Shown here piece after piece: positions 61,735 through 64,000 of a stretch of DNA of 64,000 bases. Below the pieces are notes generated by a model that was not told the origin of the DNA, did not search any database, and worked only from the letters and a program-made list of their open reading frames with translations. Where the stretch lies: contig NZ_JAQZAL010000006.1 of assembly GCF_028737205.1 (NCBI RefSeq), forward strand, positions 153,226 to 217,225, read 5' to 3'. Both the position numbers and the translations under genes were made by a program. Positions within the stretch are counted from its first letter, which is position 1; the number at the start of each line of letters is the position of its first letter. The DNA is from Actinomycetospora lutea (lineage in GTDB: Bacteria; Actinomycetota; Actinomycetes; Mycobacteriales; Pseudonocardiaceae).

Positions 61735-61784
61735 CCCCACTCCTTCGTTCTGCCGACCGGGATGCACGCACGGGGCTCGCCCCC

Positions 61785-61802
61785 TTGCGCCACGCGGCGC
61801 AA
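61785..61802. promoter_or_regulatory. Dyad upstream of the acetate-type transporter
   Basis: TTGCGCC-ACGC-GGCGCAA is a perfect 7-base-arm dyad, 51 bases upstream of the transporter start and 122 before the divergent membrane gene. It is a plausible operator; no matching regulator is encoded nearby. Confidence 0.45.
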
Positions 61803-61860
61803 CGACGTGAATCCGGTGTGAAACCAAGTGTGGTGTGGGACACGCCTCGCGCGTCACCGG

Positions 61861-61888
61861 ACGAACGGAGGGGGACGAACGGAGGGGG
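61861..61888. repeat. Perfect 14-base tandem duplication
   Basis: ACGAACGGAGGGGG occurs twice head to tail (61861-61874, 61875-61888) without mismatch, in the divergent gap upstream of the membrane protein gene. It may be a recent slippage event. Confidence 0.8.
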
Positions 61889-61923
61889 AACCTGTCCGTC
61901 CGCATCGTGAACCGATCCAGGGC

Positions 61924-62490
61924 ATGCTGGCCCCCATGGGCAGACGGCGCGACGACGCACGGGTGCTGCGCGAGACCGCTCGAGGGGCGCTCGGCGGCGC
62001 GGTCGGCACCGGCGCGATGGCCCTCGCGGCCCATCTCCGGCGTCGCCGCTTCACCCGCCGCCACGGGATCACCCCCGAGGACGCCGGCGTGGTCCTCGAC
62101 TACGACGACAGCGAGCACGTCGTCATCGCCGCGGCGACGTTGACGCGCCACGTCGTCGGGTGGTCGCCGCGGTCGTCGCAGGAGCGCACGGCGCTGTTCT
62201 GGCTCGTGCACTGGGGGTACGGCTCGGCGGTCGGCGCCGCCCACGTCGTCCTGCAGCGCGTGCTGCGCCGCGAGCCTGCGGCCGGGCTGGCGTTCTTCAC
62301 CGCGTCCCAGGTGATGGCCCTCGGCCTGTTCCCGGTGCTCGGCGAGACGCCACCGCCGTGGCACTGGGAGCGCCGCCTGGTGGTGACGAGCTTCGTCCAG
62401 CACGCGATCTACGCGGGCGTCGTCGCGGCGGCCAACGCGGCGACGGCCTCGCCGACGCTGACCGCGCGCCTCGGTCGCCGTCGGGGCTGA
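61924..62490 (+). CDS. Hypothetical membrane protein
   Basis: A 188-residue protein from ATG 61924 (184 from ATG 61936; neither has a strong ribosome site). About three to four helices are predicted: GALGGAVGTGAMALAAHL, TALFWLVHWGYGSAVGAAHV, AGLAFFTASQVMALGLFPVL and FVQHAIYAGVVAAANAATAS. Histidine and tryptophan residues flank the helices. The pattern resembles the DUF1440-like membrane proteins but I cannot name a family with confidence. It ends 57 bases before the IS110 right-end motif. Confidence 0.65.
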   Translation: MLAPMGRRRDDARVLRETARGALGGAVGTGAMALAAHLRRRRFTRRHGITPEDAGVVLDYDDSEHVVIAAATLTRHVVGWSPRSSQERTALFWLVHWGYGSAVGAAHVVLQRVLRREPAAGLAFFTASQVMALGLFPVLGETPPPWHWERRLVVTSFVQHAIYAGVVAAANAATASPTLTARLGRRRG

Positions 62491-62568
62491 CCCGCCGGTC
62501 GGTCGCGGGCCATCGGTCGCCCGGCGGGGACGCGGAGCGCGCGCTAGACATCCCACGGTCGTAAGCGG

Positions 62569-63798
62569 TCAAGCTGCGGCTGGGGTGGTGTTGTCGACGG
62601 GGTGCCATGCGGTGGCCTCGTCGTAGAGACGTCGGTGGCGCAGGCAGCCGTGCAGGATGCCGACGAGCCGGTTGGCGAGGGCCCGTAGGGCTTGGTGGTG
62701 GGTGTTGCCGCGGGCGCGATGAGCGTCGTAGTGGGCCCGGGCGCCGGGCGAGGTGTTCAGGGCGGCGAAGGCCTGCTGGTAGAGCGCGTCGGCCAGGCGG
62801 CGGTTGCGGGCGTGGCGGGCCAGCACGACTCGGGTCTTGCCCGAGGCGCGGGTGACCGGGGCCATGCCGGAGTAGTTCTTGCGGGCCCGCGCGTCGGCGT
62901 AGCGGTGCGGGTCGTCTCCGAATTCGGCGAGCACCCGGGCGGCGAGCACTGGTCCCAGCCCGGGCTGGGACAGGTAGAGCTCAGCGTCCGGGTGCCGGCC
63001 AAAACCCGCCTGCACCTCGCCTCGCAGGACCTCGCACTGGCGGGCGAGCTCGCCGATCACCGCGACCAGGGCCTTCACGCTCGCGGCGTAGGCGTCCACC
63101 ACCCCGGGGTGGGCCTCGAGCTGCTCGGCGCGCAGCGCCGCCACGATGCGATGCGCAGTCGCGGGGAGGTTGCGCTGGCGGCCGGCGGCGCGCAGTGCCT
63201 TCTCGACCTGCGCCACGCGCAGACGCCGACCCTGGGCCGGGGTCGGTGCCAGCGCGAGCACCGCGAGGGCGTCACGCCCGGCGAGGTCGTCGAACGCGGC
63301 CACAGCGCCGGGGTAGTACTCGCGCAGCATCGATCGCAACGTGTTGGTCTGTCGTTGCCGCGACCAGATCATCGACTGATGGGCGCGGGCGACGACCTTG
63401 ACGTGCTCGGCGATCGTCGAGTCACCGGCGATCGGGCGGTGGTGGTCACGGTCGAGGCGCACCAGCTCGGCCAGTACGTGCGCGTCGCCGGGATCGCTCT
63501 TGGCGCCCGAGGCCCCGTGGCGTTCCCGCTAGCGAGCGGCCTGCAGCGGGTTGACCGCATAGACGACATAGCCCGCAGCGAGCAGTGCCTGCACCCACGG
63601 CCCGCGGTCGGTCTCGATCCCGACCAGCACCTGGTCGGACTCGGCGTCCGGGTCGAGATGGTCGGCGATCAGCGCGTGCAGCGCCGCGAGGCCGGCCGCT
63701 CCCTCGTCGAGACGCCGGCGCGCCAGCCGCTGCCCGGCCTGGTCGACGATCTCGACGTCGTGATGGTCCTCGGCCCAGTCGTCTCCGACGAACAGCAC
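62569..63798 (-). pseudogene. IS110-family DEDD transposase interrupted by one amber codon
   Basis: GTG 63798 follows AAGGAG. The frame encodes about 409 residues in one reading frame, with a single TAG at 63529-63531. Before it lie FVGDDWAEDHHDVEIVD (first D), GIETDRGPW (E) and NPLQAAR; after it RERHGASGAKSDPGDAH (the last two D) and the C-terminal Transposase_20 domain with LSQPGLGPVLAARVLAEFGD and the conserved serine region NYSGMAPVTRASGKTRVV. In relatives the interrupted position is usually Tyr, one base away from TAG. All else looks intact, so the mutation is recent, a sequencing error or a recoded stop. Confidence 0.88.
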
Positions 63799-63880
63799 CA
63801 GCTCTCCTTCGTTTGCACCGATCCGGTGAGCCTGGAGGAGAACGGGTGCGACCTAATGGAACAGTGCTCGCGGCGCGGTC

Positions 63881-63956
63881 GGCCGGGCACGACATCCCAC
63901 CAGCCCTACGAACTCCTCGCTCACCGACGAGGGGCACGATCTAGCTGTACCCGGCC
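63881..63956 (-). ncRNA. Candidate bridge RNA of the IS110 element
   Basis: In the flank upstream of the transposase the minus strand folds into an outer stem GGCCGGG / CCCGGCC (63950-63956 with 63881-63887) enclosing a hairpin CCTCG-N8-CGAGG (63915-63932) and a loop holding GTGGGATGTC (63891-63900). That decamer also occurs at the opposite end of the element (62547-62556), as expected if it is a donor-binding guide. IS110 elements are known to express such RNAs from this flank. The exact ends and the second guide loop are not resolved. Confidence 0.45.
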
Positions 63957-64000
63957 AGGACGTTGGTGACGGTGGCCAGCGGCGTGGCGAGTTGAGACAG

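Larger units (their letters stand above)
62547..64000 (-). mobile_element. IS110-family element, left end at or beyond the window edge
   Basis: Contains a DEDD transposase gene (62569-63798) and a structured 5' flank. IS110 elements lack terminal inverted repeats, so the ends cannot be fixed from sequence alone. The decamer GACATCCCAC appears at 62547-62556, just past the transposase stop, and again at 63891-63900 in the 5' flank, which would fit a right end near 62545. The left end is somewhere beyond about 63956 or outside the window. Confidence 0.7.

Noticed and set aside
1..64000. Prophage, toxin-antitoxin, restriction or other defence systems, CRISPR arrays, tRNA or rRNA genes
   Set aside because: None of the expected proteins, repeats or folds was found in either strand.

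Overview
The window is very GC-rich, has short intergenic gaps, many GTG starts and repeated ATGA/GTGA stop-start overlaps, and carries actinobacterial families (PspC/LuxR two-component system, DUF5336, ImuA'/ImuB/DnaE2, ECF41). The order aroQ - uvrD1/pcrA - M23 peptidase - sucC - sucD - DUF5336 - DUF6350 - purN - purH (34.6-48.7 kb) matches what I recall of the Mycobacterium tuberculosis Rv0948c-Rv0957 block. I infer a soil actinomycete near Pseudonocardiaceae; the genus cannot be fixed from this window.

Layout. 0-6 kb: an aromatic-acid cluster (IclR regulator, MFS acid transporter with a frameshift, FAD phenol hydroxylase, gamma-resorcylate-type decarboxylase, maleylacetate reductase) that fits a resorcylate/resorcinol to 3-oxoadipate route lacking only the ring-cleavage dioxygenase. 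6-14 kb: TetR/P450 (frameshifted), PadR/FAD monooxygenase, guaA, a PLP aminotransferase and another FAD monooxygenase. 14-20.6 kb: MHS transporter, YtcJ-type amidohydrolase, divergent UreC and fused UreAB, with a divergent PucR regulator; no urease accessory genes are present. 20.7-26.7 kb: IclR, two divergent APC permeases around an operator-like array, and a copper amine oxidase closed by a very strong terminator. 26.7-34.5 kb: envelope-stress type genes (PspC protein, PspC-histidine kinase, LuxR regulator, Ser/Thr kinase, long repeat protein).

34.6-48.7 kb: the conserved core block. In front of the chorismate mutase gene lies a 24-codon reading frame with Phe-Phe-Tyr-x-Tyr followed by mutually exclusive hairpins, which looks like a Phe/Tyr attenuator. 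48.7-52.2 kb: a small accessory group (esterase, DHA2 exporter, chorismate-mutase-like protein, sugar-type dehydrogenase). 52.2-61 kb: the SOS mutasome imuA'-imuB and dnaE2, each with the same perfect LexA box, split by an epimerase - ECF41 sigma - DoxX module. 61-62.5 kb: acetate-type transporter and a membrane protein. 62.5-64 kb: an IS110-family element whose transposase is cut by one amber codon and whose 5' flank folds like a bridge RNA; it runs to the window edge.

No tRNA, rRNA, CRISPR array, prophage or replication origin was seen. The most notable observations are the aroQ attenuator, the IS110 bridge-RNA candidate, the accessory-less UreAB/UreC locus, the dual LexA/PafBC-like promoter of the mutasome, and two dispersed palindromic repeat families.
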